A stretch of DNA of 64,000 bases from Lachnospiraceae bacterium OF09-6 (GCA_003435055.1 QUMM01000011.1:16482-80481), one strand, 5' to 3'. Counted from the first letter of the stretch, positions 38,335-47,748 are shown. Program-made: numbers and translations. Notes: a model not told the origin generated them from the letters alone.

Positions 38335-38694
38335 ATGAGCGATCAGAATTTTGATGCAGGATGCAATGGCAACTGCTCTTCCTGTGGCAGCGACTGCGAA
38401 CCAGGACAGGCTACTGTTACTCTTACACTGGATAACGATGAAGTCCTGGAATGTGCCATTCTTACCATTTTCCCGGTAGGCGGAAACAGCTATATTGCAC
38501 TGCTTCCACTGAATGAAAATGGGGAAAATGAAGATGGGGAAGTATTCCTGTACCGTTATAAAGATGAAAACGGCAATCCTTCTCTGGAAAACATCGAAGA
38601 TGATGATGAATACGATCTGGCTGCAGAGGGCTTTGATAACTGGCTGGACACCCAGGAATTCGATGCCATGGATCTGGATGACATCGTGGAATAA
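38335..38694 (+). CDS. DUF1292 family protein
   Basis: 119 residues, very acidic. An N-terminal Cys-rich patch (CNGNCSSCGSDC) is followed by the DUF1292 beta domain (TVTLTLDNDEVLECAILTIF, YIALLPLNENGE, VFLYRYKDE) and an acidic tail. The family is common in Firmicutes with no defined function. The Cys cluster could bind metal; this is inference. It is a lone plus-strand gene between minus-strand genes, with GAGG as ribosome site. Confidence 0.85.
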   Translation: MSDQNFDAGCNGNCSSCGSDCEPGQATVTLTLDNDEVLECAILTIFPVGGNSYIALLPLNENGENEDGEVFLYRYKDENGNPSLENIEDDDEYDLAAEGFDNWLDTQEFDAMDLDDIVE

Positions 38695-38699
38695 TTACA

Positions 38700-38756
38700 G
38701 TGTCAAAAGGTCTGATCCCACCTGTGCTTGCACATGGGGGAATGACCTTGGGACAC
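38700..38756 (+). repeat. Long imperfect palindrome after the DUF1292 gene
   Basis: GTGTC/GACAC and AGGTC/GACCT arms with an internal TCCC/GGGGGA pairing fold the whole 57 bases into one hairpin. It starts 6 bases after the stop. No T run follows; a true terminator lies farther on at 38792. It resembles a REP-type intergenic palindrome. Confidence 0.5.
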
Positions 38757-38772
38757 GGAACAATTCGTGTAA

Positions 38773-40599
38773 TTATGTATTAATACCTGACAAAAACGGA
38801 GAATCCTTCAGGGGTTTTCCGTTTTTTTCTTTTATAGAACAGATATACAGCTTCTCTGATGCCCTGGTCATCCCTACATAGAACATTCTTCGTTCTTCTT
38901 CTACATCGGACTGCAGCACTGCTTTTTTATAGGGAATAATGCCTTCATTGACATCCAGTATGAATACCAGTGGATACTCCAGCCCCTTTGCGCTGTGCAG
39001 AGTAGAAAAGGTCACCTGATTCTCTGCTTTTCGATCCCTTTTATTTTGATTCTTCAGCATCTCTCCATATTCTTTGATATGAGCAAACCACTCTTCCGTT
39101 GTTTTGAAACCCTTCGCACTTTCCTGCAGCTGATCCAGCAGATCCAGAAGATCCTCTGCCGCCATCTTGCGATATTCGGCATATTCCTGAAGATAGCCCT
39201 CATATCCGATTCCATGACGGATATAGTTGATCGCGGTATAAGGATCCATTTTTCGTAACATGTTCAGATCCGATTCCAGCTGGTCGATCTTTTTGATCAT
39301 CCAGTATTTATCATCATAAAAGCGTCGCAGACGATCAAAATCTACCGTTGGCTGATCCAGGCATTCTCGTCCCACATACCGCTTTGGCCGATTGATGATC
39401 TGTAACATAACAGAGCGTTCTCTGTTTCCTGCTGCTGCCTTCAGATAGGCAATCATGTTCCGTGCGATCCAGTGTTCATAAATATTGGGGATCACATCCC
39501 GCATATAAAATGGCACATTGTATTCCATGAATCGCTGAGAAATCACTCTGGCATCCATGTTGTTGCGGTAAAGCACTGCCACCTGGTCATAGTTGCCGCC
39601 TTCTGCCACATAATCCTTTATTTTTTTCATGATAAAGAGGCTTTCCTGATTCTGATTCGGGAACTTCAAAAATCCAATCGGAGCCCCCTCTTCTTTTACC
39701 TCTTTGATCTCCTTGTCATATCTGGTTACATTTCGGCCAATCACTTTTGCTGCTGCTTTTACAATATTTCCCGGACATCGAAAATTATAATCCAGCACAA
39801 TCTTATGGACATCCGGATAAGCCTTCGGGAATTGCAGCATAATCTCTGGTTTGGCTCCACGGAAACGATAAATGGACTGGTCATCATCACCCACAATAAA
39901 CAGATTATTCTCCGGTTTCGCCAGAAGACGGATGATCTCATATTGTAGTTTATTGATATCCTGAAACTCATCAATCAGTATATACTGATACCGCTTCTGC
40001 CATCCGGCCAGGATATCTTCCCGCTGGGTCAAAAGCTCCCAGGTACATACCAGCAGATCATCATAATCCAGCAGATTTTTCTGTGCCATTTTCTCCTGGT
40101 ACTCCCGATAAATACGGCGAAAGATCTCGTCCGAAACCGAAGAGGAATAATAATGCTCCAGGGGGATCTGCTCAGATTTTACCGTACTGATCTCCTGTGT
40201 CAGACTCTTTAGCAGTTCTGCCTCATCTTCCACATCCAGATTTATTTTGGAGATGATATCTTTTAAAAATCCATAGCAGACATCTTCTCCTGCGATATTG
40301 GCTCCGGTCAGGCCATAGGCATATTTCAGAATCTCAAAAAAAACAGAATGAAAAGTGCCAAACCGCACCATCGTGCGTGATTCTTTCCGCATCTTCAGAA
40401 AACGCTTTTTCATCTCCTCTGCGGCAGCCCTGGTAAAGGTCACCACCAGAATGTTGCCTGGATGGATCCCGTAATGTTCAATCAAATAGCTGGTTCTGTG
40501 GGTAATCACCGTTGTCTTACCAGAACCAGGGCCTGCCAAAACCATGGCAGGCCCCTGAAAATGTGTAATTGCTTCTTCCTGTGCTTTTGTAAAAGCCAT
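38773..40599 (-). CDS. UvrD/PcrA-family ATP-dependent DNA helicase (short form)
   Basis: 608 residues, shorter than PcrA (about 740). All SF1A motifs are visible: Walker A AGPGSGKTTVI, VTFTRAAAEEM, motif II LIDEFQDINKLQ, GDDDQSIYRFRGA, LDYNFRCPGNI, motif V FSTLHSAKGLEYPLVF, and motif VI EERRMFYVGMTRA. It unwinds DNA 3' to 5' in repair or recombination. Compared with PcrA it lacks the extended C-terminal tail that contacts RNA polymerase. ATG 40599 is chosen (GGAG ten bases upstream) and overlaps the gltX stop. Confidence 0.9.
   Translation of the reverse strand: MAFTKAQEEAITHFQGPAMVLAGPGSGKTTVITHRTSYLIEHYGIHPGNILVVTFTRAAAEEMKKRFLKMRKESRTMVRFGTFHSVFFEILKYAYGLTGANIAGEDVCYGFLKDIISKINLDVEDEAELLKSLTQEISTVKSEQIPLEHYYSSSVSDEIFRRIYREYQEKMAQKNLLDYDDLLVCTWELLTQREDILAGWQKRYQYILIDEFQDINKLQYEIIRLLAKPENNLFIVGDDDQSIYRFRGAKPEIMLQFPKAYPDVHKIVLDYNFRCPGNIVKAAAKVIGRNVTRYDKEIKEVKEEGAPIGFLKFPNQNQESLFIMKKIKDYVAEGGNYDQVAVLYRNNMDARVISQRFMEYNVPFYMRDVIPNIYEHWIARNMIAYLKAAAGNRERSVMLQIINRPKRYVGRECLDQPTVDFDRLRRFYDDKYWMIKKIDQLESDLNMLRKMDPYTAINYIRHGIGYEGYLQEYAEYRKMAAEDLLDLLDQLQESAKGFKTTEEWFAHIKEYGEMLKNQNKRDRKAENQVTFSTLHSAKGLEYPLVFILDVNEGIIPYKKAVLQSDVEEERRMFYVGMTRASEKLYICSIKEKNGKPLKDSPFLSGINT
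38792..38829 (+). terminator. Terminator for the DUF1292 transcript, inside the 3' end of the helicase gene
   Basis: AAAAACGGA (38792-38800) pairs with TCCGTTTTT (38818-38826), followed by more T. It lies within the last codons of the opposite-strand helicase gene. Confidence 0.7.
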
Positions 40600-40600
40600 A

Positions 40601-42055
40601 TTATGCATTCTCCAGTTTTACGATGGCATCATTCAGACGCTTCAGACTTTCTTCTTTACCCAGTACTTCCATGATCTCCGTTGCTCCTGCAGGAGTCATC
40701 TGTTTTCCGGATACGGCAGTACGGATCGGCCACATCACGTAGCCATTCTTGTATTCATGTTCCTTTGCAAAGCCTACCAGCAGCTCGTACAGAGCATCGT
40801 TGCTGTAGTCTTCCTGAGCTTCCAGGACTGGCACGATCTCCTTCAGGACCTTCAGGGAAGTCTCTGCATTGGTCTTCATCTTCTTGTGTGTATACATAGC
40901 CACATCATATTCTGGTACTTCTTCAAAGAAGTCAATCAAAGGCATGATGTCCGGGAAGATCTCAATACGGGTCTTCACCATAGCTGCGATCTTCCTGAAA
41001 TCCAGATCTCTGGTGATGACTTTCTTCATGTATGGCAGAGCCATCTCGTAGAACTTGTCATCATCCATTGCTTTCATATATTCGCCGTTCATCCATTTCA
41101 GCTTGTTGATATCAAATACAGCCGGGGACTTGCTCATATGATGATAATCGAATACTTTTACCAGTTCATCCAGAGAATAGATCTCTCTGTTTTCTGGCGG
41201 GCACCATCCCAGAAGTGCTACGTAATTAATAATTGCTTCGGATAAGAAGCCCTGCTCCAGCAGATCTTCGTAGGAAGAATGGCCGCTTCTCTTGCTCAGC
41301 TTCTTATGATTCTCATCAGTGATCAGCGGGCAGTGTACATATACCGGCACTTCCCAGCCAAATGCATTGTACAGTCTGTTGTACTTCGGTGAAGAAGAAA
41401 GGTATTCATTTCCTCGTACGACATGACTGATCTCCATCAGATGGTCGTCTACAACGTTAGCAAAGTTGTAAGTAGGGAATCCATCAGACTTGATCAGAAT
41501 CATATCATCCAGCTCAGAGTTCGGTACTTCAATAGTTCCATAGATATCATCTTCAAACTTGGTTGTTCCTTCCTGTGGAACATTCTGGCGGATGACATAT
41601 GGTACGCCTGCTGCCAGTTTGGCTTCTACCTCTTCTTTGCTTAAATGCAGACAGTGCTTGTCATATACAGAGATCTCTTTTCCTGCCACCACCTGCTTCA
41701 GAGATTCCAGTCTTTCTTTGTCACAGAAGCAGTAATATGCTTCTCCTTTTTCAATCAGCTGCTTGGCATACTTCATATAAATGCCCTGTGCCTGACGCTC
41801 ACTCTGTACATATGGACCATATCCCTTGTCAATGTCCGGACCTTCATCATGCTTCAGTCCTGCATCTTCCAGTGTACGGTAAATAATCTCCAGTGCGCCT
41901 TCTACAAAACGTTCCTGGTCTGTATCTTCAATACGCAGAAGAAAATCTCCTCCTTCATGCTTTGCAATCAGATATGCATATAATGCTGTTCTTAAGTTTC
42001 CAACATGCATTCTGCCTGTCGGGCTTGGTGCAAATCTTGTTCTTACTTTACTCAT
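40601..42055 (-). CDS. gltX: Glutamyl-tRNA synthetase
   Basis: 484 residues. HIGH-type motif in [20 protein letters not shown], the zinc/acceptor region with CFCDKERL, and the KMSKS-type motif [16 protein letters not shown]. It charges tRNA-Glu, and possibly tRNA-Gln where GatCAB is used. A hairpin stands in its leader and a UvrD-type helicase gene follows without a gap. Confidence 0.96.
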   Translation of the reverse strand: MSKVRTRFAPSPTGRMHVGNLRTALYAYLIAKHEGGDFLLRIEDTDQERFVEGALEIIYRTLEDAGLKHDEGPDIDKGYGPYVQSERQAQGIYMKYAKQLIEKGEAYYCFCDKERLESLKQVVAGKEISVYDKHCLHLSKEEVEAKLAAGVPYVIRQNVPQEGTTKFEDDIYGTIEVPNSELDDMILIKSDGFPTYNFANVVDDHLMEISHVVRGNEYLSSSPKYNRLYNAFGWEVPVYVHCPLITDENHKKLSKRSGHSSYEDLLEQGFLSEAIINYVALLGWCPPENREIYSLDELVKVFDYHHMSKSPAVFDINKLKWMNGEYMKAMDDDKFYEMALPYMKKVITRDLDFRKIAAMVKTRIEIFPDIMPLIDFFEEVPEYDVAMYTHKKMKTNAETSLKVLKEIVPVLEAQEDYSNDALYELLVGFAKEHEYKNGYVMWPIRTAVSGKQMTPAGATEIMEVLGKEESLKRLNDAIVKLENA

Positions 42056-42085
42056 CCTGCTCTCCTCGATTCATTTCAAACATTC

Positions 42086-42115
42086 ATTGCAGCCGGAATA
42101 TTTTCCTGCTGCAAT
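42086..42115 (-). promoter_or_regulatory. Hairpin in the gltX leader
   Basis: ATTGCAGC/GCTGCAAT plus GGAA/TTCC around loop AATA on the minus strand, ending 30 bases before the gltX start. It is not a T-box core and has no T run. Role unknown. Confidence 0.5.
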
Positions 42116-42187
42116 TCGCTCTTTTTATTTTATACGAATTTTGCCAAATAGTCTAGGAAAAATCCTTACGAAAAATGAATTTTTTAC

Positions 42188-42216
42188 TTGCAAATCTTCT
42201 CTGTTTTGAGTATAAT
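42188..42216 (+). promoter_or_regulatory. Promoter of tRNA-Thr
   Basis: TTGCAA (42188-42193), 17-base spacer, TATAAT (42211-42216), 30 bases before the tRNA. Confidence 0.8.
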
Positions 42217-42246
42217 AACATACGTGTCAGAAAACATCTGATATAA

Positions 42247-42319
42247 GCTTCTGTAGCTCAGCTGGTAGAGCGCCGCATTCGTAATGCGTAGGTCGCCGGT
42301 TCGAATCCGGCCAGGAGCT
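42247..42319 (+). tRNA. tRNA-Thr (anticodon CGT)
   Basis: 73 nt. The acceptor stem GCTTCTG/CAGGAGC has one G-T pair, and the discriminator is T. The D arm GCTC/GAGC, the anticodon loop TTCGTAA (CGT), and the T arm GCCGG-TTCGAAT-CCGGC are all present. CCA is not encoded. Confidence 0.96.
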
Positions 42320-42343
42320 TTTTTTATGATCACGGAACCACAA

Positions 42344-42380
42344 AACCCCGGAAAGCACTTATCTTCTGCTTTCCGGGGTT
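42344..42380. terminator. Strong hairpin terminator between tRNA-Thr and the L,D-transpeptidase
   Basis: A perfect 14-base-pair stem, AACCCCGGAAAGCA with TGCTTTCCGGGGTT, and a nine-base loop. AATTTGTT follows on plus and TTTTGTGG on minus, so it may serve both strands. Confidence 0.8.
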
Positions 42381-42623
42381 AATTTGTTCCCACATCCGTG
42401 GTCTCTTACCACGGATTCTACTTATTTTTTATTTTCCGGGGCAACTACACCTGTATTTCATCTGTATCTTACCACGAAATTTACTTGATTTTTCTTTCTC
42501 GGGGTCACGACACCAGATTTCTTCTGTATTTTACCACGAGATTTTCTTAATTCTTCTTTCTCGGGGTCACCGCACCAGATTTCTCCTGTATCTTACCACA
42601 GATTCTACTTACAGATTGTTCCG
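42374..42623. repeat. Four tandem degenerate 62-63-base repeats
   Basis: Units start at CGGGG: 42374-42436, 42437-42499, 42500-42561 and 42562-42623. Units 3 and 4 are the most alike (CGGGGTCACSRCACCAGATT). All carry TCTTACCAC or TTTTACCAC near the middle, and the last is followed by the transpeptidase stop at 42650. There is no reading frame and no spacer pattern of a CRISPR. Confidence 0.8.
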
Positions 42624-42649
42624 TACTTTACACTCCCACAATACTGGCA

Positions 42650-44182
42650 TTATTTATATAAGATAATCGGGAATCCTGCGTCTACGTATTCGTAGATTGT
42701 AGCTGCTACCTGAGGTGGCAGATTGACGCAGCCATGGCTGCCATCTGTCTGGTAAATATTGCCTCCGAATGCACTTCTCCAGCTTGCATCATGCAATCCC
42801 TGACCGTATACGAATGGCATCCAGTACTGTACCTCTACCTCATATCCATAGATATCACTGCTCAGCGTGGAAGGATGCTCCGTATAGGCAATCGGATAAG
42901 ATCCTTCATAAGTGGACCAGTCTTCCTGTTCCCCTGTCTTTTTGTTGACTCCTACCGGCTGACCGCTCACTATATCAGAATCCAGAATCTGTTCTCCTTT
43001 GTAATACAGCCAAAGATGCTGACGGGTCAGATCTACTTCGACATAACCATTTACCAGATCGTCATCGCCGTCTCTGCCATTTCCTGCTGTCTTATATACT
43101 GGCTCACGGCTGACTGGCTGACCTCCTTCCAGGTCACTTACAAGCTGTTCGTATTCTCCATCCTCATCAATCCAGTAACCATATTCATTATTTTCAATGA
43201 CTACCTGCTCTCCATTGGATGTCGTAAAGTTTCTTGGTACATACTGGGTATTATATTCTGCACTGAGACCTGATATATAATCTCGCATGGCACTCTCATC
43301 CAGTGTAATATTTTCATTGTCTACCTGTACCCAGGACTGAATCGTTGCTGAATCCAGCACATCTGTTACTGAGCCAAATTCATAAGTAACTTCTGCATTT
43401 TCGTAGCTTTCCAGCTTGCCATTCAATTCCTGCAGACGCGCATTCAGTTCCGTCTGATCTTCCGTCACAGCCGCATTCTTGTAGACCTTCTGATCTACCG
43501 TTATCACTACTTTCGATTTTACCAGGTCTTCACTGAAGCTGTTATTCAATTGTTCCTGAGTCTGATTCTGCAGCTTTGTATCATCTATTTCTGTACCCAG
43601 AACCGATGGTACAATCTCATATCGCTTCGTCGATTCGTTGTATGTGATGTACGCATCTGTGGATGCAGTTCTGGCCTGATCTATGGTCAGATGTGTACCG
43701 GAAAAAGCAGCTTTCATCTGCTCATCATTCCACTTTACCTGATACGGCACAGTATAATTCTTTTCTTCTTCAAATAAAATCTTACACGGTTCACGGTTAT
43801 CCTTCAGGCGCTGCAATTCACTCTTTAAAGCTTCCATATCCAGAGAATAACCTGCATCCTTTAAGGACACGTTGTATTCGTCTTTTCCATTTTCATCAAA
43901 TTCTACCATGGTATCCTGGAACTTTTCTTCTAGCTTTGCTGCTGCATCCTCTACGCTCATCCAGGAAACATTCACGCCATATACGGAGATCTTGCATCCC
44001 ATGGTTTTTCCATCCATGATCCGGTCATAGGCGCAGTATCCGCCGGCTCCTGCCGCTGCCACCAGTACCAGTACTCCAAGTCCGATGACAATTCTCTTTC
44101 CTGCCTTTCCAGACTTTTTCTCTGGAACATATTCTCTTCTGTTCCTGCTTCTGTTTCTTCTGTCTCTTGATCTTTCTGCCAT
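42650..44182 (-). CDS. L,D-transpeptidase (YkuD) with PG-binding domain
   Basis: 510 residues. A basic cytoplasmic N-terminus and one membrane helix (IVIGLGVLVLVAAAGAGGYC) anchor it. The middle (about 60-330) fits the peptidoglycan-binding domains found in Firmicute L,D-transpeptidases. The C-terminal YkuD domain carries VEVDLTRQHLWLYYKG and the catalytic motif GSHGCVNLP. It forms 3-3 cross-links or alters wall peptides and confers beta-lactam-insensitive cross-linking in some species. It is the last gene of a csoR-like-trmO-ldt cluster; the 3' side carries four tandem repeats. Confidence 0.92.
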   Translation of the reverse strand: MAERSRDRRNRSRNRREYVPEKKSGKAGKRIVIGLGVLVLVAAAGAGGYCAYDRIMDGKTMGCKISVYGVNVSWMSVEDAAAKLEEKFQDTMVEFDENGKDEYNVSLKDAGYSLDMEALKSELQRLKDNREPCKILFEEEKNYTVPYQVKWNDEQMKAAFSGTHLTIDQARTASTDAYITYNESTKRYEIVPSVLGTEIDDTKLQNQTQEQLNNSFSEDLVKSKVVITVDQKVYKNAAVTEDQTELNARLQELNGKLESYENAEVTYEFGSVTDVLDSATIQSWVQVDNENITLDESAMRDYISGLSAEYNTQYVPRNFTTSNGEQVVIENNEYGYWIDEDGEYEQLVSDLEGGQPVSREPVYKTAGNGRDGDDDLVNGYVEVDLTRQHLWLYYKGEQILDSDIVSGQPVGVNKKTGEQEDWSTYEGSYPIAYTEHPSTLSSDIYGYEVEVQYWMPFVYGQGLHDASWRSAFGGNIYQTDGSHGCVNLPPQVAATIYEYVDAGFPIILYK

Positions 44183-44219
44183 AATTCCTTTTTCTTTTCC
44201 CCCTTGCGTGACCGCATTA

Positions 44220-44921
44220 CTACTTCTTCTGTCCTTCTTCCAGAGAGAGTACCCTGCACACGGTCAGCTTATCTTCTTCTACTGTAAAATGTATATCAAC
44301 ATTGGCAAATGCAATCTTATAGATCTGCTCTGCATGATTGTGATAAGACGGTCGTGGATCCTGACGCAGCATCTCGATTGCACCAGACCGCTTCGTCTCT
44401 TCTACCATCTCAAGCCATTTTTCCGGAAATTCCACTTCCAGTACATGGTCTTTTACCTTTGCCCCAAAGCCACTTCTTGCGTCCGGATAGGCATCCGCAT
44501 AAGCCAGATATGGCTTGATGTCGTACACCGGCGACCCATCCATCATATCGATTCCTGACACAATCAGCACCGGCCCTTCTGGTGTATCCCACTGAATCTC
44601 TTCCAGTCTGACACAGGTCAGCCCTATGGGATTGGGACGAAATGGCGATCTGGTAGCAAATACTCCCTTGTGTACTTTTCCACCAAGACGGGGTGGCTTC
44701 ACTGTCGGCACCCATCTGGTACGTTTCACTTCTGAAAATCCCCACAGCAGCCAGAGATGGGAATATTCTTCAATTCCTTTAAAAGCTGCCGCCTTGCGGT
44801 ACTCTGGCTCCAGCACCACTCTGCCTGTCAGAGATTCTGCGAATATTCCCTGCCGGGGCAGTCCAAATTTGGTAGGAAAATCCGTGCGGATTCTCCCTAT
44901 CATCTGTAATTCCTGTTTCAT
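44220..44921 (-). CDS. trmO: TrmO, tRNA (t6A37) N6-methyltransferase
   Basis: 233 residues. The TsaA/UPF0066 signature is clear: IGRIRTDFPTKFGLPRQ, EYSHLWLLWGF, and GVFATRSPFRPNPIGLT. It uses SAM to convert t6A to m6t6A at position 37 of tRNA-Thr decoding ACY. It is in the same neighbourhood as a tRNA-Thr gene, though that one has anticodon CGT. It lies 20 bases after the CsoR-like gene. Confidence 0.93.
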   Translation of the reverse strand: MKQELQMIGRIRTDFPTKFGLPRQGIFAESLTGRVVLEPEYRKAAAFKGIEEYSHLWLLWGFSEVKRTRWVPTVKPPRLGGKVHKGVFATRSPFRPNPIGLTCVRLEEIQWDTPEGPVLIVSGIDMMDGSPVYDIKPYLAYADAYPDARSGFGAKVKDHVLEVEFPEKWLEMVEETKRSGAIEMLRQDPRPSYHNHAEQIYKIAFANVDIHFTVEEDKLTVCRVLSLEEGQKK

Positions 44922-44940
44922 AATACTCCTGATATTTCTT

Positions 44941-45303
44941 CTATTTCATAAATCGGTCAATGGCCTTATTCAGCTCTTCAATGGCCTCCATGTCCCCGGT
45001 CTCTACCGCATCCACCAGACAATGCTGGATATGATCCTGCAAAATCACTTTTCCGGTATTATTGATCGCTGACTTTACTGCAGACAGCTGAATCAGCACT
45101 TCGCTACAGTCTCTGCCGCTCTCGATCATTTTCTTGATAGACTCCAGGTGGCCAATTGCACGGGACAGACGGTTCAGTACCGCCTTGATCTGTTGTGGAT
45201 CGTGGGTATGGGTATGCGAATGGCTGTGACTGTGCTGAACCACAGTGCCATCTTCCAGCACATGGGTGTGGATGCCCTGATCCTGTATCTTATTTTCTGA
45301 CAT
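44941..45303 (-). CDS. CsoR/FrmR-family metal- or thiol-sensing repressor with His-rich N-terminus
   Basis: 120 residues. The DUF156 helical core reads IKAVLNRLSRAIGHLESIKKMIESGRDC, then KSAINNTGKVILQDHIQHCL. It has the Cys-His-Cys ligand set of copper-sensing CsoR (Cys in GRDC, His and Cys in HIQHC). Before it lies a His-rich stretch (HSHSHSHTHTH, about residues 24-34) that could bind nickel, cobalt or zinc. It is probably an autoregulated repressor. No copper or nickel exporter is adjacent, so the effector is unclear. Confidence 0.88.
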   Translation of the reverse strand: MSENKIQDQGIHTHVLEDGTVVQHSHSHSHTHTHDPQQIKAVLNRLSRAIGHLESIKKMIESGRDCSEVLIQLSAVKSAINNTGKVILQDHIQHCLVDAVETGDMEAIEELNKAIDRFMK

Positions 45304-45361
45304 ATCTGTTCACTTTCTGTGTTTTGTATTACTTCTGTCATCATACCACAAAATGACGGAT

Positions 45362-45415
45362 AAAAAAAGGGGCATGGACACTTTCCTGTTGTTTGCCCGA
45401 ACCCCTGCTTTTTTT
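45362..45415 (-). terminator. Terminator after serA
   Basis: GGGG (45369-45372) pairs with CCCC (45402-45405), flanked by complementary A7 and T7 runs. CCCCTTTTTTTA follows on the minus strand. It overlaps the serA stop. Confidence 0.65.
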
Positions 45416-46574
45416 ACAGAATCCGTATTCTTAATACGCCCTGTACGTTTTTCAGTTTTTCTACCACCTCATCCGTAATCTGTGTATCCAGATCAAAGAG
45501 AGAGTATGCATATTCGCCCTTGCTCTGATTCGCCATGTTGGCAATGTTCATATCTGCCTCACCAAGGACAGATGCGAACTGACCGATCATGTTCTTGATG
45601 TTTTTGTGGTTGATTGCCACACGGCAGACACCTTTGCATTTACCCATGTCACAGGTCGGATAATTTACGGAATGATTGATATTACCATTTTCCAGATAAT
45701 CCATCACTTCTTTTACTGCCATCACCGCACAGTTATCTTCAGATTCACTGGTTGATGCTCCAAGATGCGGTGTCACGATACAGTTCTTCACACCTGCTGT
45801 GGTCGTATTCGGGAAATCACTCATATAGCGTCTGATCTTGCCGGACTGTACTGCCTTTACCACGGCTTCTTCATCTACCAGAAGATCTCTTGCATAATTC
45901 AGAAGGATCACTCCATCCTTCATCTCTGCGATGGCCTCCTCATTGATCATCTTTTTGGTACTCTCCAGAAGAGGTACATGAATAGTGATATAATCACATT
46001 CCCGATAAATATCGTTCACATCGGTAATATGTGTGATCTCTCTGGACAGGTTCCAGGCAGAATCGACGGATATATATGGATCATAGCCATATACTTCCAT
46101 CCCAAGATGGACTGCAGTATTGGCTACCAGAATACCGATCGCTCCCAGGCCGATGATACCCAGCTTTTTACCCTTTATTTCGCTTCCAGCAAAATTCTTC
46201 TTTTCTTTTTCTGCCAGTTTGGCAATGTCTTCATTACCGCTTTCTGCTTTTACCCAGTTGATACCATCTGCCAGATCTCTGGATGCCAGCAGGAGTCCTG
46301 CAATGACCGCCTCTTTCACACCGTTTGCATTGGCTCCTGGAGTATTAAAGACTACAATTCCCTGCTCTGCACAACGCTCCAGGGGAATATTGTTCACTCC
46401 GGCCCCGGCTCTGGCGATTGCTGCCAGCTTATCTGAGAATTCCATATCATGCAGTGCTGCACTGCGTACCAACAACGCATCTGCTTCTTCTTTTACTTCT
46501 GTCTTTGCATATTGATCTGTGAATTTCTGCAATCCCACTTCTGAGATCGCATTCATGCAGCCGTACTGATACAT
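45414..46574 (-). CDS. serA: D-3-phosphoglycerate dehydrogenase
   Basis: 386 residues. It oxidises 3-phosphoglycerate in serine synthesis. NAD-binding GIIGLGAIGILVANTA and the catalytic segment HLGASTSESEDN with the His are visible. A short C-terminal ACT domain (GQFASVLGEADMNIANMANQ) probably senses serine. ATG 46574 is 1 base past the serC stop. The order serC-serA completes the first two steps of the pathway. Confidence 0.95.
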   Translation of the reverse strand: MYQYGCMNAISEVGLQKFTDQYAKTEVKEEADALLVRSAALHDMEFSDKLAAIARAGAGVNNIPLERCAEQGIVVFNTPGANANGVKEAVIAGLLLASRDLADGINWVKAESGNEDIAKLAEKEKKNFAGSEIKGKKLGIIGLGAIGILVANTAVHLGMEVYGYDPYISVDSAWNLSREITHITDVNDIYRECDYITIHVPLLESTKKMINEEAIAEMKDGVILLNYARDLLVDEEAVVKAVQSGKIRRYMSDFPNTTTAGVKNCIVTPHLGASTSESEDNCAVMAVKEVMDYLENGNINHSVNYPTCDMGKCKGVCRVAINHKNIKNMIGQFASVLGEADMNIANMANQSKGEYAYSLFDLDTQITDEVVEKLKNVQGVLRIRIL

Positions 46575-46575
46575 C

Positions 46576-47658
46576 TTACCTGTTCTCCTCTTCAAACTTC
46601 TTCATAAATGCCACCAGAGCTTCTACGCCCTCCATCGGCATTGCATTGTAAATGCTTGCTCTCATACCTCCAACGGTACGATGTCCCTTCAGGTTTTCAA
46701 ACCCTGCTTCCTGGGATTCTTTTACGAATTTGGCATCCAGTTCTTTGTCACCTGTGACAAACGGAACATTCATCAGTGAACGGTCTTTCTTGTCCACTGT
46801 TCCATGGAACATTTCGCTCTGGTCGAGGAAATCATATAAGATCGCTGCTTTTTTCTCGTTGCGTTCCTTCATCGCTTCCAGACCGCCCATCTTCTTCAGC
46901 CATTTGAAAACTTTTCCGCAGACATAAATGCAGAAGCAGTTCGGAGTATTGTACAGAGATCCGGCATCTGCATGCGTCTTATAAGTCAGCATGGTCGGGG
47001 TACCTGGCAGTACATCTTCTGTAATCAGATCTTCCCGGATGATGGCAATCACCATACCAGCAGGTCCGATATTTTTCTGAACTCCACCATATACCAGTCC
47101 ATACTTCGTTACATCAATCGGTTCTGATAAGAAACAGGAGGATACATCGGATACCAGAATCTTGCCTTTTGTATTTGGCAGTTCTTTGTATTTTGTGCCG
47201 TAAATCGTATTATTCTCGCAGATATATACGTAATCAGCATCTTCACTGACCGGCAGATCGGAACAATCCGGAATATAAGAAAATGTCTTGTCTTCGGATG
47301 ATGCGATCTTATTAGCCTTTCCGTATTTCTGAGCTTCCTGCCATGCTTTTTTCGCCCACTGTCCAGTGACAATATAATCAGCAACTCTGTTCTTCATCAG
47401 GTTCATCGGGATCATCGCAAACTGCTGAGATGCTCCGCCCTGTAAAAACAGTACTTTATAATTGTCCGGAATATGCATCAGCTCACGTAAATCTTTCTCA
47501 GCTTCTTTGATGATGTCATCAAACATCTTAGATCGATGGCTCATCTCCATGACTGACATACCGCAGCCTCTGTAGTCCATCATCTCATCTGCTACTTCTT
47601 TCAGTACCTCTTCCGGCAATACTGCCGGGCCGGCTGAGAAATTGTAAACTCTGCTCAT
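46576..47658 (-). CDS. serC: Phosphoserine aminotransferase
   Basis: 360 residues. RVYNFSAGPAVLPEEVLKE, the PLP region with VYGGVQKNIGPAGM (Lys), and the C-terminal LKGHRTVGGMRASIYNAMP are diagnostic. It converts 3-phosphohydroxypyruvate to phosphoserine. It is the first gene of serC-serA; GGAGG precedes the ATG. Confidence 0.96.
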   Translation of the reverse strand: MSRVYNFSAGPAVLPEEVLKEVADEMMDYRGCGMSVMEMSHRSKMFDDIIKEAEKDLRELMHIPDNYKVLFLQGGASQQFAMIPMNLMKNRVADYIVTGQWAKKAWQEAQKYGKANKIASSEDKTFSYIPDCSDLPVSEDADYVYICENNTIYGTKYKELPNTKGKILVSDVSSCFLSEPIDVTKYGLVYGGVQKNIGPAGMVIAIIREDLITEDVLPGTPTMLTYKTHADAGSLYNTPNCFCIYVCGKVFKWLKKMGGLEAMKERNEKKAAILYDFLDQSEMFHGTVDKKDRSLMNVPFVTGDKELDAKFVKESQEAGFENLKGHRTVGGMRASIYNAMPMEGVEALVAFMKKFEEENR

Positions 47659-47705
47659 AATTTTTCCTCCTCATATTTCTACCAGAAACCTTCATATTTT
47701 TATCC

Positions 47706-47734
47706 ACTTTACTCCTTTGTTAACATTTTGTCAA
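47706..47734 (-). promoter_or_regulatory. Probable promoter of serC-serA
   Basis: Consensus TTGACA (47729-47734), 17-base spacer, TAAAGT (47706-47711) on the minus strand. Confidence 0.6.
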
Positions 47735-47748
47735 CTTGGGTGGATAGA

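Noticed and set aside
42374..42623. CRISPR array
   Set aside because: Repeats are contiguous 62-63-base units that diverge along their whole length. There are no short conserved repeats with unique spacers and no cas genes.
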